From positions 3,100,001 to 3,164,000 of the forward strand of contig NZ_CP031598.1 of the NCBI RefSeq assembly GCF_008728195.1: a stretch of DNA of 64,000 bases, written 5' to 3'. The notes beneath the pieces are model-generated. The model had not been told where the DNA came from, made no database searches, and worked only from the letters and a program-made list of their open reading frames with translations. The first letter of the stretch is position 1. Each line of letters begins with the position of its first letter. Shown here piece by piece: positions 16,830-24,387 of the stretch. This DNA comes from Roseovarius indicus. Lineage in GTDB: Bacteria > Pseudomonadota > Alphaproteobacteria > Rhodobacterales > Rhodobacteraceae. The translations under genes were made by a program, and so were the position numbers.

Positions 16830-17311
16830 GATACGCCCCACCCCGCTTCGCGCAGGTTCGACAGCCAGAACCACAGGAACACCGCGACCCAGACAACGCC
16901 TACGCCGGTCAGCCCCGCGCCCGGGCCGATAAACCCGGCCACGAGACCGTAAAGCAGCAAAAGCGGGCTCGCCGCAAGGAACGCCCAGAACAGCGCCAGC
17001 CGCGACCCATAGGCCGAGCCCCTGGCGCCGAACGCGCGGCTCACCAGGTGGCTGACGAACGCGATCAGGTAAAACGCCAGCGGCGCCATGAACAGCCAGC
17101 CCAGCAGTGCGCCGCCCAGAAGCGGGTTCAGCTCCTGCCCGGTCAGATGCGCCTCGCGCGCCAGCCGGGGCCATTGCCCGATGAAGGTGACAAGGCACCC
17201 GGCCATCAGGATCGCCAGCGCCCGCCCCTCGCTTTCGGGCATCGCCAGAAGCCGCCGCATCACCGGCCGCGGCCCCCGGTAGGAGGCCACGATATCGGTG
17301 CTGACCGGCAT
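16826..17311 (-). CDS. YIP1-like membrane protein (first of a pair)
   Basis: 161 aa. Four to five membrane segments (about residues 32-48, 66-90, 103-125, 130-152). The N-terminal VASYRGPRPVMRRLLAMPESEGRALA is cytosolic. It shares the size and topology of the following YIP1 protein but not the same opening motif. Its start overlaps the sufD stop by one base (TGATG), so translation is tightly linked to SufD. Function unknown. Confidence 0.75.
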   Translation of the reverse strand: MPVSTDIVASYRGPRPVMRRLLAMPESEGRALAILMAGCLVTFIGQWPRLAREAHLTGQELNPLLGGALLGWLFMAPLAFYLIAFVSHLVSRAFGARGSAYGSRLALFWAFLAASPLLLLYGLVAGFIGPGAGLTGVGVVWVAVFLWFWLSNLREAGWGVS

Positions 17312-18597
17312 CAGCCGCGCCGGCGCTGCAGCCAGGCGTCCAGCCGGCCGACAAGCTCTTCGCGCAGGGTCTCGTCCTCGATCTCCTGCACGGCCTCGGC
17401 CAGGAAGGCGAGCGTCAGCAGGTCGGTCGCGATCTCCTTCGGCACGCCCCGCGCGCGAAGATAGAACAGCCCTTCCTCGTCGATCGCGCCGCTGGTGGAC
17501 CCGTGCGAACAGGCCACGTCATCGGCATAGATCTCGAGCTCCGGCTTGGCGTCGAACTCGCTATCGTCATCCAGCAACAACGACTGGCTGATCTGGTAGC
17601 CGTCGGTCTTCTGCGCGCCCGGCTTCACGAGGATCTTGCCCTGGAACACGCCTTTCGCGCCGTTCCGCAGCACCTTCTTGAACACCTGCCGGCTTTCGCA
17701 ATTCACCGCGTCATGGGTCACGAACACCGTGTCGTCATGGTGGAAATCGCCATCGCCGACACAGGCGCCCGCGATATGCGCGGCGGCATCGTCGCCCAGC
17801 ATCTCCACGACACACTCGTTGCGCGTCAGCACGCCGTTCACCGTCAGGGTAAACGTCTTGAACGTGCTCTCCTTGCCGAGCCTTGCGAAGATATGCGTCG
17901 CCGCCCGCCGCTCATGGTCGCGGCCTTGCGTGCGCACATGGTGGAAGCCCGCGCCATCGGCCACGTCCACCTCCATCACCTTGTTGAACCGCGCCGCCGC
18001 CGGGCCGTTCTCCAGCACCGTCAGGTCGGCGCCCTCGTCCAGCTTGATGGCATGGTGCAGGATCGCATCGGAAACCTCTGATCTATGGTGATAAATCAGG
18101 TTGATCGGCTTGCTCACCTTGCCGGTCACATGGATCAGCAGCCCATCCTCGGCCAGCGCCGTATTCAGCGCCGCCAGCGGCCGCTCGACCGGGGTCTGCC
18201 CCCGCTCTTCCAGCACGCCATAGACGTCCTTGGCCCAGTGGATATCGCTCTTCGCCGCCTCGCTCAGCCGCTCGATGGTGACGCCCTCGAGGCTCAGGTC
18301 ATCGCTCGCGGCTTCATCGAACTTCCCGTCGACAAAGACGATCTTCAGCCGGTCGACACCCTCGTACATCGGCGCCTCGTCCGAATCGAACGTCGCCGCC
18401 GGCGGCACATCCGCCTGCACCAGCGTATCGGGCCGGGTGTATTTCCAGTACTCGTCGCGCCGCTCGGGCAGGCCCATCGCCTTCACCCGGCCAAGCGCCG
18501 CCTCGCGCGCCGTCGTGGCCCAGGCCGCCCCCTCGGGCAGGCTCAGGCCCTCCAGCCGCGCTTCCGTCGCGTCCAGCTTCTTCTGCGGCAACGCCAT
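17311..18597 (-). CDS. sufD: Fe-S cluster scaffold subunit SufD
   Basis: 428 aa from ATG 18597, which overlaps the sufC stop by one base. The C-terminal half carries the SufB/SufD core: HTFARLGKEST-like strand region, IAGACVGDGDFHHDDTVFVTHDAVNCESRQVFKKVL, GAKGVFQGKILVKPGAQKTDGYQISQSLLL, and the C-terminal ACSHGSTSGAIDEEGLFYLRARGV with the conserved His. SufD pairs with SufB and two SufC ATPases to build clusters. Confidence 0.96.
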   Translation of the reverse strand: MALPQKKLDATEARLEGLSLPEGAAWATTAREAALGRVKAMGLPERRDEYWKYTRPDTLVQADVPPAATFDSDEAPMYEGVDRLKIVFVDGKFDEAASDDLSLEGVTIERLSEAAKSDIHWAKDVYGVLEERGQTPVERPLAALNTALAEDGLLIHVTGKVSKPINLIYHHRSEVSDAILHHAIKLDEGADLTVLENGPAAARFNKVMEVDVADGAGFHHVRTQGRDHERRAATHIFARLGKESTFKTFTLTVNGVLTRNECVVEMLGDDAAAHIAGACVGDGDFHHDDTVFVTHDAVNCESRQVFKKVLRNGAKGVFQGKILVKPGAQKTDGYQISQSLLLDDDSEFDAKPELEIYADDVACSHGSTSGAIDEEGLFYLRARGVPKEIATDLLTLAFLAEAVQEIEDETLREELVGRLDAWLQRRRG

Positions 18598-19352
18598 CAG
18601 GCCACCTCCCCGCGCAGGTCCGCATAACCGTTCTCTTCGACTTCCAGCGCCAGCTCGGGCCCGCCTGTCTTGATGATCCGGCCCTCGGACATGATGTGCA
18701 CCACGTCCGGCTGAATGTGGTTCAGCAGCCGCTGGTAGTGGGTGATGACAAGGAAGCTCCGGCCCGCGTCGCGCAGGGCGTTCACCCCGTCCGACACCAG
18801 CTTCATCGCGTCCACGTCGAGGCCCGAATCCGTCTCGTCGAGAATGCACATCTTCGGCTCCAGCACCGCCATTTGCAGCACCTCGTTGCGCTTCTTCTCG
18901 CCACCCGAGAAGCCCACGTTCACCGGCCGTTTCAGCATGTCGGCGTCGATCTTCAGCGTCTTCGCCTTCTCGCGCACCAGCTTGAGGAAATCGGCCGCGC
19001 TCATCTCCTCCTCGCCACGCGCCTTGCGCTGTGCGTTCAGCGCGGTGCGCATGAAGGTCATGTTGCCCACGCCCGGAATTTCCACCGGGTACTGGAACGC
19101 CAGGAACAGCCCCGCCGCGGCGCGCTCTTCCGGCTCCATGTCGAGCAGTTCCTCACCCAGAAGCGTGGCGCTGCCCTCGGTCACCTCATAGCCATCCCGG
19201 CCCGACAGAACATAGCTCAGCGTCGACTTGCCCGAGCCGTTCGGGCCCATGATCGCGTGCACCTCGCCCGCGCCAACCTTCAGGTCGACGCCTTTCAGAA
19301 TCTGCTTGTCCTCTTCTTCAAGACCGACGTGCAAGTTCTTGATTTCCAACAT
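18597..19352 (-). CDS. sufC: Fe-S assembly ATPase SufC
   Basis: 251 aa, standard length. Walker A GPNGSGKSTL (about residues 36-45), signature NVGFSGGEKKRNEVLQM, Walker B CILDETDSGLDVDAM and the H-loop ITHYQR are all present. The ABC ATPase drives conformational change of the SufB-SufD scaffold; it has no membrane partner. It lies 3 bases downstream of the 116-aa membrane gene. Confidence 0.97.
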   Translation of the reverse strand: MLEIKNLHVGLEEEDKQILKGVDLKVGAGEVHAIMGPNGSGKSTLSYVLSGRDGYEVTEGSATLLGEELLDMEPEERAAAGLFLAFQYPVEIPGVGNMTFMRTALNAQRKARGEEEMSAADFLKLVREKAKTLKIDADMLKRPVNVGFSGGEKKRNEVLQMAVLEPKMCILDETDSGLDVDAMKLVSDGVNALRDAGRSFLVITHYQRLLNHIQPDVVHIMSEGRIIKTGGPELALEVEENGYADLRGEVA

Positions 19353-19355
19353 GTC

Positions 19356-19706
19356 CTAACCCTTCTTCATCTCAGCCGTCGGGGCCGTGCCCCCGGCATA
19401 TTTCGCTTTCATCCGCGCGATCTGCGCGTCCGTCATCTCTGTCTCGGCGGCCCGTCTCGCAGTCAGCGCCGCCACCTCCCGATCCATCCGCCGGCGTGTC
19501 ACCCGGCGATACACGACCGCCCCCGCCAGGAACCCGGCGCCAAGGCCCGCGGCCAGCGCCAAACCGGCGGGAAACCAGCTATAGACCACCAGCCCGACCA
19601 CGATCGCCACGCCCGAGCCGCTCAGCCCGGCAATCCGCTCAGGGTCCAGATGCCCGGGATAGTCCAGCCGCGTCAGCAGCCATTCCTCTGTGGCGTTCCC
19701 GGTCAT
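19356..19706 (-). CDS. Small membrane protein inside the suf operon
   Basis: 116 aa with two adjoining hydrophobic segments (about residues 31-63), then a basic, helical C-terminal tail RRVTRRRMDREVAALTARRAAETEMTDAQIARMKAKYAGG. No named family is recognised. It is 9 bases downstream of the YbjQ gene and 3 bases before sufC, so it is a full member of the operon. Confidence 0.75.
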   Translation of the reverse strand: MTGNATEEWLLTRLDYPGHLDPERIAGLSGSGVAIVVGLVVYSWFPAGLALAAGLGAGFLAGAVVYRRVTRRRMDREVAALTARRAAETEMTDAQIARMKAKYAGGTAPTAEMKKG

Positions 19707-19715
19707 GCCAAACCC

Positions 19716-20030
19716 TTACTCGATCACCACGGCGGTGCCGCTCGCCGACACCATCAGCATCGACTGCCCCACCACCTCGTAATCCAGGTCGACGCCGACA
19801 ACCGCATTCGCGCCCAACGCCGCCGCCCGCGCCTCCAGCTCGTTCATCGCCGTGTCGCGCGCATCCTGAAGCTTGCTTTCATAGGCGCCCGAGCGCCCGC
19901 CGACGATATCGGTGATCGAGGCGAAAACGTCGCGCACGACATTCGCCCCCATGATCGCCTCGCCCACCACGATCCCCTTGTAGTCGGTGATCCTGTGGCC
20001 TTCGATGGTATTGGTCGTCGTGACGATCAT
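19716..20030 (-). CDS. YbjQ/UPF0145 family protein (heavy-metal-binding domain)
   Basis: 104 aa, the usual size of YbjQ proteins. The sequence fits the family: [54 protein letters not shown] is its opening half, and [15 protein letters not shown] the later core strand (quoted here as conserved blocks). Proteins of this family form pentameric rings and are labelled heavy-metal-binding, though a physiological role is not proven. Its start overlaps the cupin stop by 4 bases. Placement in the suf operon suggests a metal-handling function (inference). Confidence 0.88.
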   Translation of the reverse strand: MIVTTTNTIEGHRITDYKGIVVGEAIMGANVVRDVFASITDIVGGRSGAYESKLQDARDTAMNELEARAAALGANAVVGVDLDYEVVGQSMLMVSASGTAVVIE

Positions 20031-20530
20031 TCCTCGCCCTCCCAGTAATCGCCGCTCGTCTCCTTGCGGCCGACGAAGCGAATATGGGCTTCCCGGAAAT
20101 CCGCCCCCGGCGCGATGGCGATGGCGGCGAATTTGCCGCTATCGGGGTACTCCACCACATCGGGGTCGTCCAACGTCGAAATACTGAGGTATTTCAACGC
20201 GCTGTCGCCCGTATTTATCAGCTGGTGCGCGGTCTCGGGCCCGCCCCGTGGCGCCGCACAGACATCACCGGCCCGCACCGGGTATTCCGCCTCGCCGAAC
20301 CGATAGGTACCTGTCCCTTCCATGATCACGAACATCTCGTCATTGCCCAGATGGTTGTGAAACGGAAAGGCCCGCTTGCCCGGCTCGACGACCGTGTACA
20401 TCGCCCCCAGACCGCCCGACCCGATCGCCGCACCCATCGGCGCCACGGTCGCGCCGAACCGCGTGCTGCCTTCCGGCGGCCGCGTCGGAATCGCCGGCGC
20501 GTCTTCCACGTTCAGTACGGGGTGGGTCAT
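20027..20530 (-). CDS. Cupin-domain protein
   Basis: 167 aa. A single cupin barrel with [25 protein letters not shown] (motif 1: His, His, Glu) and [12 protein letters not shown] (motif 2 His), so metal binding is expected. Ends [22 protein letters not shown]. The first residues, [12 protein letters not shown], closely resemble those of the upstream DUF4926-like protein, and the DNA around both starts is duplicated. GAGG lies 8 bases before ATG 20530. Catalytic role unknown. Confidence 0.88.
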   Translation of the reverse strand: MTHPVLNVEDAPAIPTRPPEGSTRFGATVAPMGAAIGSGGLGAMYTVVEPGKRAFPFHNHLGNDEMFVIMEGTGTYRFGEAEYPVRAGDVCAAPRGGPETAHQLINTGDSALKYLSISTLDDPDVVEYPDSGKFAAIAIAPGADFREAHIRFVGRKETSGDYWEGEE

Positions 20531-20554
20531 GTCGGTGTCCTCAGATGCAAAGCC
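20496..20554 (-). repeat. Duplicated 59-bp gene-start segment, copy 2 (cupin gene)
   Basis: Covers the cupin ribosome site, start codon and first 11-12 codons. It matches 20782-20840 at 50 of 59 positions, with a central 20-base identical block around the ribosome site and ATG. Confidence 0.8.
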
Positions 20555-20558
20555 ATGA

Positions 20559-20816
20559 TCATGCTTGCCGTTCCCGCCATAGGCGTTTGAATTGCGGTTC
20601 CTTCAGATCCTGGAGAAACTCTTCCCCGAAACGAAGGTCGTCAAACTCCACGGTGAACGCGTCGACCGGGCCTCCCTGCAATTCCACGATCGTGCCACGT
20701 GTGCCGGCGGGCAGGGTCACGCCATTGCTGACAACATCGCAAGCCAGCTCGACAACGTCATATTGGCGCGGAGGGCCCTCCGGCGCGTCTTGCACATTCT
20801 GTACAGGCTGCGTCAT
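20559..20816 (-). CDS. DUF4926-like small protein
   Basis: 85 aa from ATG 20816 (GAGG 8 bases upstream). After a leader MTQPVQNVQDAPEGPP, the core YDVVELACDVVSNGVTLPAGTRGTIVELQGG ... DAFTVEFDD follows the DUF4926 pattern, a small beta-barrel of unknown function often beside metal or toxin genes. The leader peptide resembles that of the following cupin. It lies 10 bases after the 84-aa membrane gene. Confidence 0.75.
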   Translation of the reverse strand: MTQPVQNVQDAPEGPPRQYDVVELACDVVSNGVTLPAGTRGTIVELQGGPVDAFTVEFDDLRFGEEFLQDLKEPQFKRLWRERQA

Positions 20817-20840
20817 GTCGGTGTCCTCAGAAGCAAACCA
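20782..20840 (-). repeat. Duplicated 59-bp gene-start segment, copy 1 (DUF4926-like gene)
   Basis: Same segment as 20496-20554, here at the start of the 85-aa gene and reaching into the end of the preceding 84-aa gene. Confidence 0.8.
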
Positions 20841-21081
20841 GCGTGTCCGGGTCCAGAAGCTGCAGGAAGCATCCTCCCGGCTGTTGCACGAACATGAACC
20901 ATTCAACGGCGATCCCGGGAACCATGAACCAGCCAAGGAACGTCTGGCCAATCCCGGCGCCCAAGGCCGAGTGAAGAGGCTCGAAATACCAATTCACCCC
21001 CATTGGATCGTCAAACAGCGCAGCCACCAAGGCAAACACCATCAGCGAGAGAACCCCGATGCGTGTCGCCGGCCGGGTCAT
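20827..21081 (-). CDS. 84-aa membrane protein coupled to sufB
   Basis: 84 aa from ATG 21081, which overlaps the sufB stop by one base (TGATG). Two hydrophobic segments are visible (about residues 8-24 and 44-66), joined by DDPMGVNWYFEPLHSALGAGIGQ. The end FVQQPGGCFLQLLDPDTLVCF holds two cysteines. No family is recognised. The overlap implies translation dependent on SufB. Confidence 0.72.
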   Translation of the reverse strand: MTRPATRIGVLSLMVFALVAALFDDPMGVNWYFEPLHSALGAGIGQTFLGWFMVPGIAVEWFMFVQQPGGCFLQLLDPDTLVCF

Positions 21082-22613
21082 CAGCCCACCGACCCTTCCA
21101 GCGAAATCGCCACAAGCTGTTGCGCTTCCATGGCAAATTCCATCGGCAGGGCCTGCAGCACGTCCTTGCAGAAACCGTTGACGACAAGCGCCACCGCCTC
21201 CTCCTCGTCCATGCCGCGCTGGCGGCAATAGAACATCTGGTCGTCATCCACCTTCGAGGTGGTGGCCTCGTGCTCCACCCGGGATGAGTTGTTCTTCACC
21301 TCGATATAAGGCACCGTGTGCGCCCCGCACTCGCTGCCGATGAGAAGGCTGTCGCACTGCGTGTAGTTCCGGCTGTTCTTCGCCTTCGGGTGCATCGAAA
21401 CAAGCCCACGATAGGTGTTCTGCGCCTTGCCCGCGCTGATGCCTTTCGAGACGATCCGCGACCGGGTATCCTTCCCGAGATGCACCATCTTGGTGCCGGT
21501 ATCGGCCTGTTGATGGTTGTTGGTGATCGCGATCGAATAGAACTCGCCCTGGCTTTCATTCCCGCGCAGGATGCAGCTCGGATACTTCCACGTCACCGCC
21601 GAGCCGGTCTCCACCTGCGTCCACATCACCTTGGCCCTATCGCCCCGGCAATCGGCCCGCTTGGTGACGAAGTTGTAGATACCGCCCTTGCCGTTCTCGT
21701 CACCCGGGAACCAGTTCTGAACGGTCGAATACTTCACCTCGGCGTCTTCCTCGACCACGATCTCGACCACCGCGGCATGAAGCTGGCTGGTGTCCCGCTG
21801 CGGCGCGGTGCAGCCCTCGAGATAGCTCACGTAAGAGCCCTTGTCGGCGATGATCAGCGTCCGCTCGAACTGCCCGGTATTCTCGGCATTGATCCGGAAA
21901 TAGGTTGACAGCTCCATCGGGCAGCGCACCCCCGGCGGCACGTAGACGAACGAGCCATCCGAGAAGACGGCCGAGTTGAGCGTTGCATAGAAGTTGTCGC
22001 TCACCGGCACGACCGACCCGAGGTATTTCTTCACCAGCTCCGGATGCTCCCGGATCGCCTCGGAAATCGAGCAGAAGATCACGCCCGCCTTCTGCAGCTC
22101 CTTCTGGAACGTGGTCCCGACACTGACGGAATCAAACACCGCATCGACGGCCACCTTCCGGTCACTCTCGCGCGCCTCCGCCGGGGCCTCCTCGGCCCCT
22201 TCGACACCCGCAAGGATCATCTGCTCCTTCAGCGGAATGCCCAGTTTCTCGTAGGTTTCCAACAGCTTGGGGTCCACCTCGTCCAGCGACTTGGGCTTCG
22301 TCTCCATGCTCTTGGGGCGGGCATAGTAATACTGGTTCTGAAAGTCGATCTGCGGATAATCGACCATCGCCCAGTCGGGCTCTGTCTTCTGCAGCCAGCG
22401 CTCATAGGCCGCCAGCCGCCAGTCGGTCATCCATTCGGGCTCGCCGTTCTTCTCGGAAATCAGCCGCACGATATCGGTCGTCAGACCCTTCGGCGCATAT
22501 TCCGTCTCGATCTCGGTTTCCCAGCCGTGCTTGTAGGTGCCGGCCTCGCGGACCGCATCGACCGTTTCCTTGTCGACGCCTTCCTTCACGCGTGTTTCGT
22601 CCAGTGCCGCCAT
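21081..22613 (-). CDS. sufB: Fe-S cluster scaffold subunit SufB
   Basis: 510 aa, slightly above the E. coli length (495) as usual in alphaproteobacteria. The SufB signature blocks are clear: [69 protein letters not shown], and the C-terminal [42 protein letters not shown] with the conserved Cys and Glu that hold the nascent cluster (given as blocks of the family core). It lies 18 bases after the cysteine desulfurase gene. Confidence 0.97.
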   Translation of the reverse strand: MAALDETRVKEGVDKETVDAVREAGTYKHGWETEIETEYAPKGLTTDIVRLISEKNGEPEWMTDWRLAAYERWLQKTEPDWAMVDYPQIDFQNQYYYARPKSMETKPKSLDEVDPKLLETYEKLGIPLKEQMILAGVEGAEEAPAEARESDRKVAVDAVFDSVSVGTTFQKELQKAGVIFCSISEAIREHPELVKKYLGSVVPVSDNFYATLNSAVFSDGSFVYVPPGVRCPMELSTYFRINAENTGQFERTLIIADKGSYVSYLEGCTAPQRDTSQLHAAVVEIVVEEDAEVKYSTVQNWFPGDENGKGGIYNFVTKRADCRGDRAKVMWTQVETGSAVTWKYPSCILRGNESQGEFYSIAITNNHQQADTGTKMVHLGKDTRSRIVSKGISAGKAQNTYRGLVSMHPKAKNSRNYTQCDSLLIGSECGAHTVPYIEVKNNSSRVEHEATTSKVDDDQMFYCRQRGMDEEEAVALVVNGFCKDVLQALPMEFAMEAQQLVAISLEGSVG

Positions 22614-22631
22614 CCTTTAGCTCCTTTCAGC

Positions 22632-23666
22632 TCACGCCGCGCGGGCGCGATGCTTGGCTTGCTGCCTTGCCCATGTTTCGGCAAAGCGTGTCACGTCGTC
22701 TTCACTCGTCCCGGGGCCAAGAGAGACCCGCACGGCGCTCGCCGCCTGCGTGTCGTCATAGCCCATCGCCCCCAGAACCCGGCTCGCCTTCACCTTGCCG
22801 CTGGAACAGGCCGAGCCTGCGGATATGGCAAACCCCGCCAGATCCATCGCCATCACCTGTGTTTCGCCTTTCCAGCCTTCGGAAATGAAACACGCGGTGT
22901 TGGGCAGACGCCGATCCGATTTCCCGACAAAAATAGTCTCTCTCGCGGATTCCTCAAGCAAAGTTTCTAGAATGTTTCTAAATTTCTCGACCTCGGCCCA
23001 GACCCCCTCGGCCTGGTCCCTGAGCGCCGCTTCAATTGCGGCCCCGAAGCCCGCGATTCCAATGATGTTTTCCGTGCCCGACCGGCGGCCCATCTCCTGT
23101 CCGCCACCGGGCGTCAGCGGGGCGAAATCCACCCCCTGCTTGACGATCAGCGCGCCAATTCCCTTGGGCCCGCCAAGCTTGTGCGCCGACAGAACGGCCA
23201 GGTCGGCGCCGCTCCAGGCGAAGGAAAACGGAATACGCCCCACCGCCTGCGTGATGTCAAGCAGAAGCGCCCCCTCGCGCGCCGCACCTTCCCCCATGCC
23301 GGGCTCGGTCACGATCCCCGTCTCGGAATTCGCCAGCCCCATGGCGTAAAGCGGAACGCCCTCGCCCGCACGCCTTTGCGCCCAAAGCGCGTCATGCGCC
23401 GTTTCCTGCACCTCCACCGGCCCCGGCCAGCGCTCCATCACCCGCGCGGCTTCCGTCGCGCCTGACGTGAACACCACCTCCTGCGGCTTGCACCCCACGG
23501 CCTCGGCCACCTGCGCCCGCGCCCGCTCGACCAGCGCCTTGGCCGCCCGCCCCTCGGCATGCACGCTCGACGGGTTGCCCACGACATCCATCGCCGCCAC
23601 CATCGCCTCGCGCGCCTCCGGCCTCAGCGGCGCCGTCGCGTTATGATCCAGGTACACCCGGGCCAC
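22632..23666 (-). CDS. Cysteine desulfurase, NifS/IscS-like (class V aminotransferase)
   Basis: 344 aa from GTG 23666, giving the standard opening ARVYLDHNATAPLRPEAREAM. The frame is open for 28 more codons upstream, but those codons read through hairpin DNA and look unconserved. The PLP lysine is in LSAHKLGGPKGIGAL, and the active Cys in SAGSACSSGKVKAS. It is shorter than IscS (about 404 aa) and lacks the long C-terminal IscU-binding tail, closer to the desulfurase normally found second in Rhodobacterales isc-suf operons. A low-GC patch at 22921-22985 contains an IscR-site-like sequence. Confidence 0.9.
   Translation of the reverse strand: MARVYLDHNATAPLRPEAREAMVAAMDVVGNPSSVHAEGRAAKALVERARAQVAEAVGCKPQEVVFTSGATEAARVMERWPGPVEVQETAHDALWAQRRAGEGVPLYAMGLANSETGIVTEPGMGEGAAREGALLLDITQAVGRIPFSFAWSGADLAVLSAHKLGGPKGIGALIVKQGVDFAPLTPGGGQEMGRRSGTENIIGIAGFGAAIEAALRDQAEGVWAEVEKFRNILETLLEESARETIFVGKSDRRLPNTACFISEGWKGETQVMAMDLAGFAISAGSACSSGKVKASRVLGAMGYDDTQAASAVRVSLGPGTSEDDVTRFAETWARQQAKHRARAA
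22967..22981 (-). promoter_or_regulatory. Second IscR-operator-like palindrome, inside the desulfurase gene
   Basis: On the minus strand TTAGAA-ACA-TTCTAG, matching the promoter operator TTAGAA-N3-TTCTAA except for the last base. It lies about 355 bases before the sufB start in an AT-rich patch. No good -35 element was found at 17-bp spacing. Confidence 0.4.
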
Positions 23667-23676
23667 TAAACCCCCG

Positions 23677-23707
23677 CTTCTTCTTGGTGAAAAATATCCC
23701 GGGGGAG
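23677..23707 (-). repeat. Rhodobacterales-type dispersed intergenic motif, copy 1
   Basis: Minus-strand CTCCCCCGGGATATTTTTC followed by an AAGAAGAAG tail. It resembles 31485-31515 (21 of 31 bases identical without gaps). I recall this CTCC..CGGG.(A/T)ATTT..AAGATGAAG motif as common between genes in Rhodobacteraceae. Confidence 0.4.
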
Positions 23708-23742
23708 TCCCGCATGAAATGCGGGATGGGGGCAGCGCCCCC
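23708..23742 (-). other. Two tandem hairpins between iscR and the desulfurase gene
   Basis: An 8-bp stem (23708-23715 with 23719-23726) and a 6-bp GC stem (23728-23733 with 23737-23742), each with a 3-base loop. On the minus strand they follow iscR by 24 bases and are followed by GATATTTTT. They could attenuate transcription or stabilise the iscR 3' end. Confidence 0.65.
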
Positions 23743-23766
23743 TTCTGCAATTCTCACACCCACAGG

Positions 23767-24228
23767 TCACTGATCGTCGACCACCGGCACCAGCGTCGGC
23801 ACGATCGGGCATGGCGTCAGCGAATTGTCCACCACGTCCGACAGCCGCGTCTGGTGCAGGAACACGTAGACATGCGCCGACAGCCCCTCCCACAGCCGGT
23901 TCGCCATCGACTGCGCCCGCGAGCCCGACGTGCCGCCCGACGCCCCCGCCCCCTTGTGCAGCGCGTCGACCGTCTCGTCGACCGCCTGCAGCACCTCGCT
24001 TATGCGGATCTCCGCCGCCGGCCGCGCAAGGCGATACCCGCCACCGGGCCCGCGCACCGATTCCACCAGCTCCGCCCGGCGCAGCTTGACGAACAACTGC
24101 TCCAGGTAGGGCAGCGACACCTTCTGCCGTTTCGAGATTTCGCCCAATGTCACCAGCCCGTCCTTCTGGCTGAGAGCGATGTCCACAAGCGCCACCATCG
24201 CGTAGCGCCCCTTCGTGCTGAGTTTCAT
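23767..24228 (-). CDS. iscR: Rrf2-family iron-sulfur regulator IscR (single-cysteine type)
   Basis: 153 aa. The N-terminal winged helix MKLSTKGRYAMVALVDIAL ... GEISKRQKVSLPYLEQLFVKLRRAELVESVRGPGGGYRL is typical. The C-terminal part lacks the three-cysteine cluster site of E. coli IscR (C92, C98, C104); the only cysteine is C140 in LTPCPIVP. Rhodobacter sphaeroides IscR is a published example of a single-cysteine IscR that still binds a cluster. It is the first gene of the isc-suf operon and probably represses its own promoter, since a palindrome overlaps the -10 box. Confidence 0.95.
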   Translation of the reverse strand: MKLSTKGRYAMVALVDIALSQKDGLVTLGEISKRQKVSLPYLEQLFVKLRRAELVESVRGPGGGYRLARPAAEIRISEVLQAVDETVDALHKGAGASGGTSGSRAQSMANRLWEGLSAHVYVFLHQTRLSDVVDNSLTPCPIVPTLVPVVDDQ

Positions 24229-24310
24229 GACCCCGACCCTCGCGAATAGATTGACCTGACGACCTGCAAAGCTTATCTCGCTTGCAGCCCGATCCGGCCC
24301 CCGGCTGGAA

Positions 24311-24348
24311 CTTAGAATAATTCTAAGGTGCTGGAGTGATTTCGTCAA
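24311..24348 (-). promoter_or_regulatory. Promoter and palindromic operator of the isc-suf operon
   Basis: On the minus strand -35 TTGACG (24348-24343), 17-base spacer, -10 TAGAAT (24325-24320). A perfect 17-bp palindrome, CTTAGAAT-A-ATTCTAAG at 24311-24327, covers the -10 box. It has the form of the IscR site (iron-Rhodo-box) described in Rhodobacterales. Repressor binding there would block RNA polymerase. Confidence 0.75.
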
Positions 24349-24387
24349 GAATACCCTCCGCACCCCTGAGATGGACAAAGGGACCAT

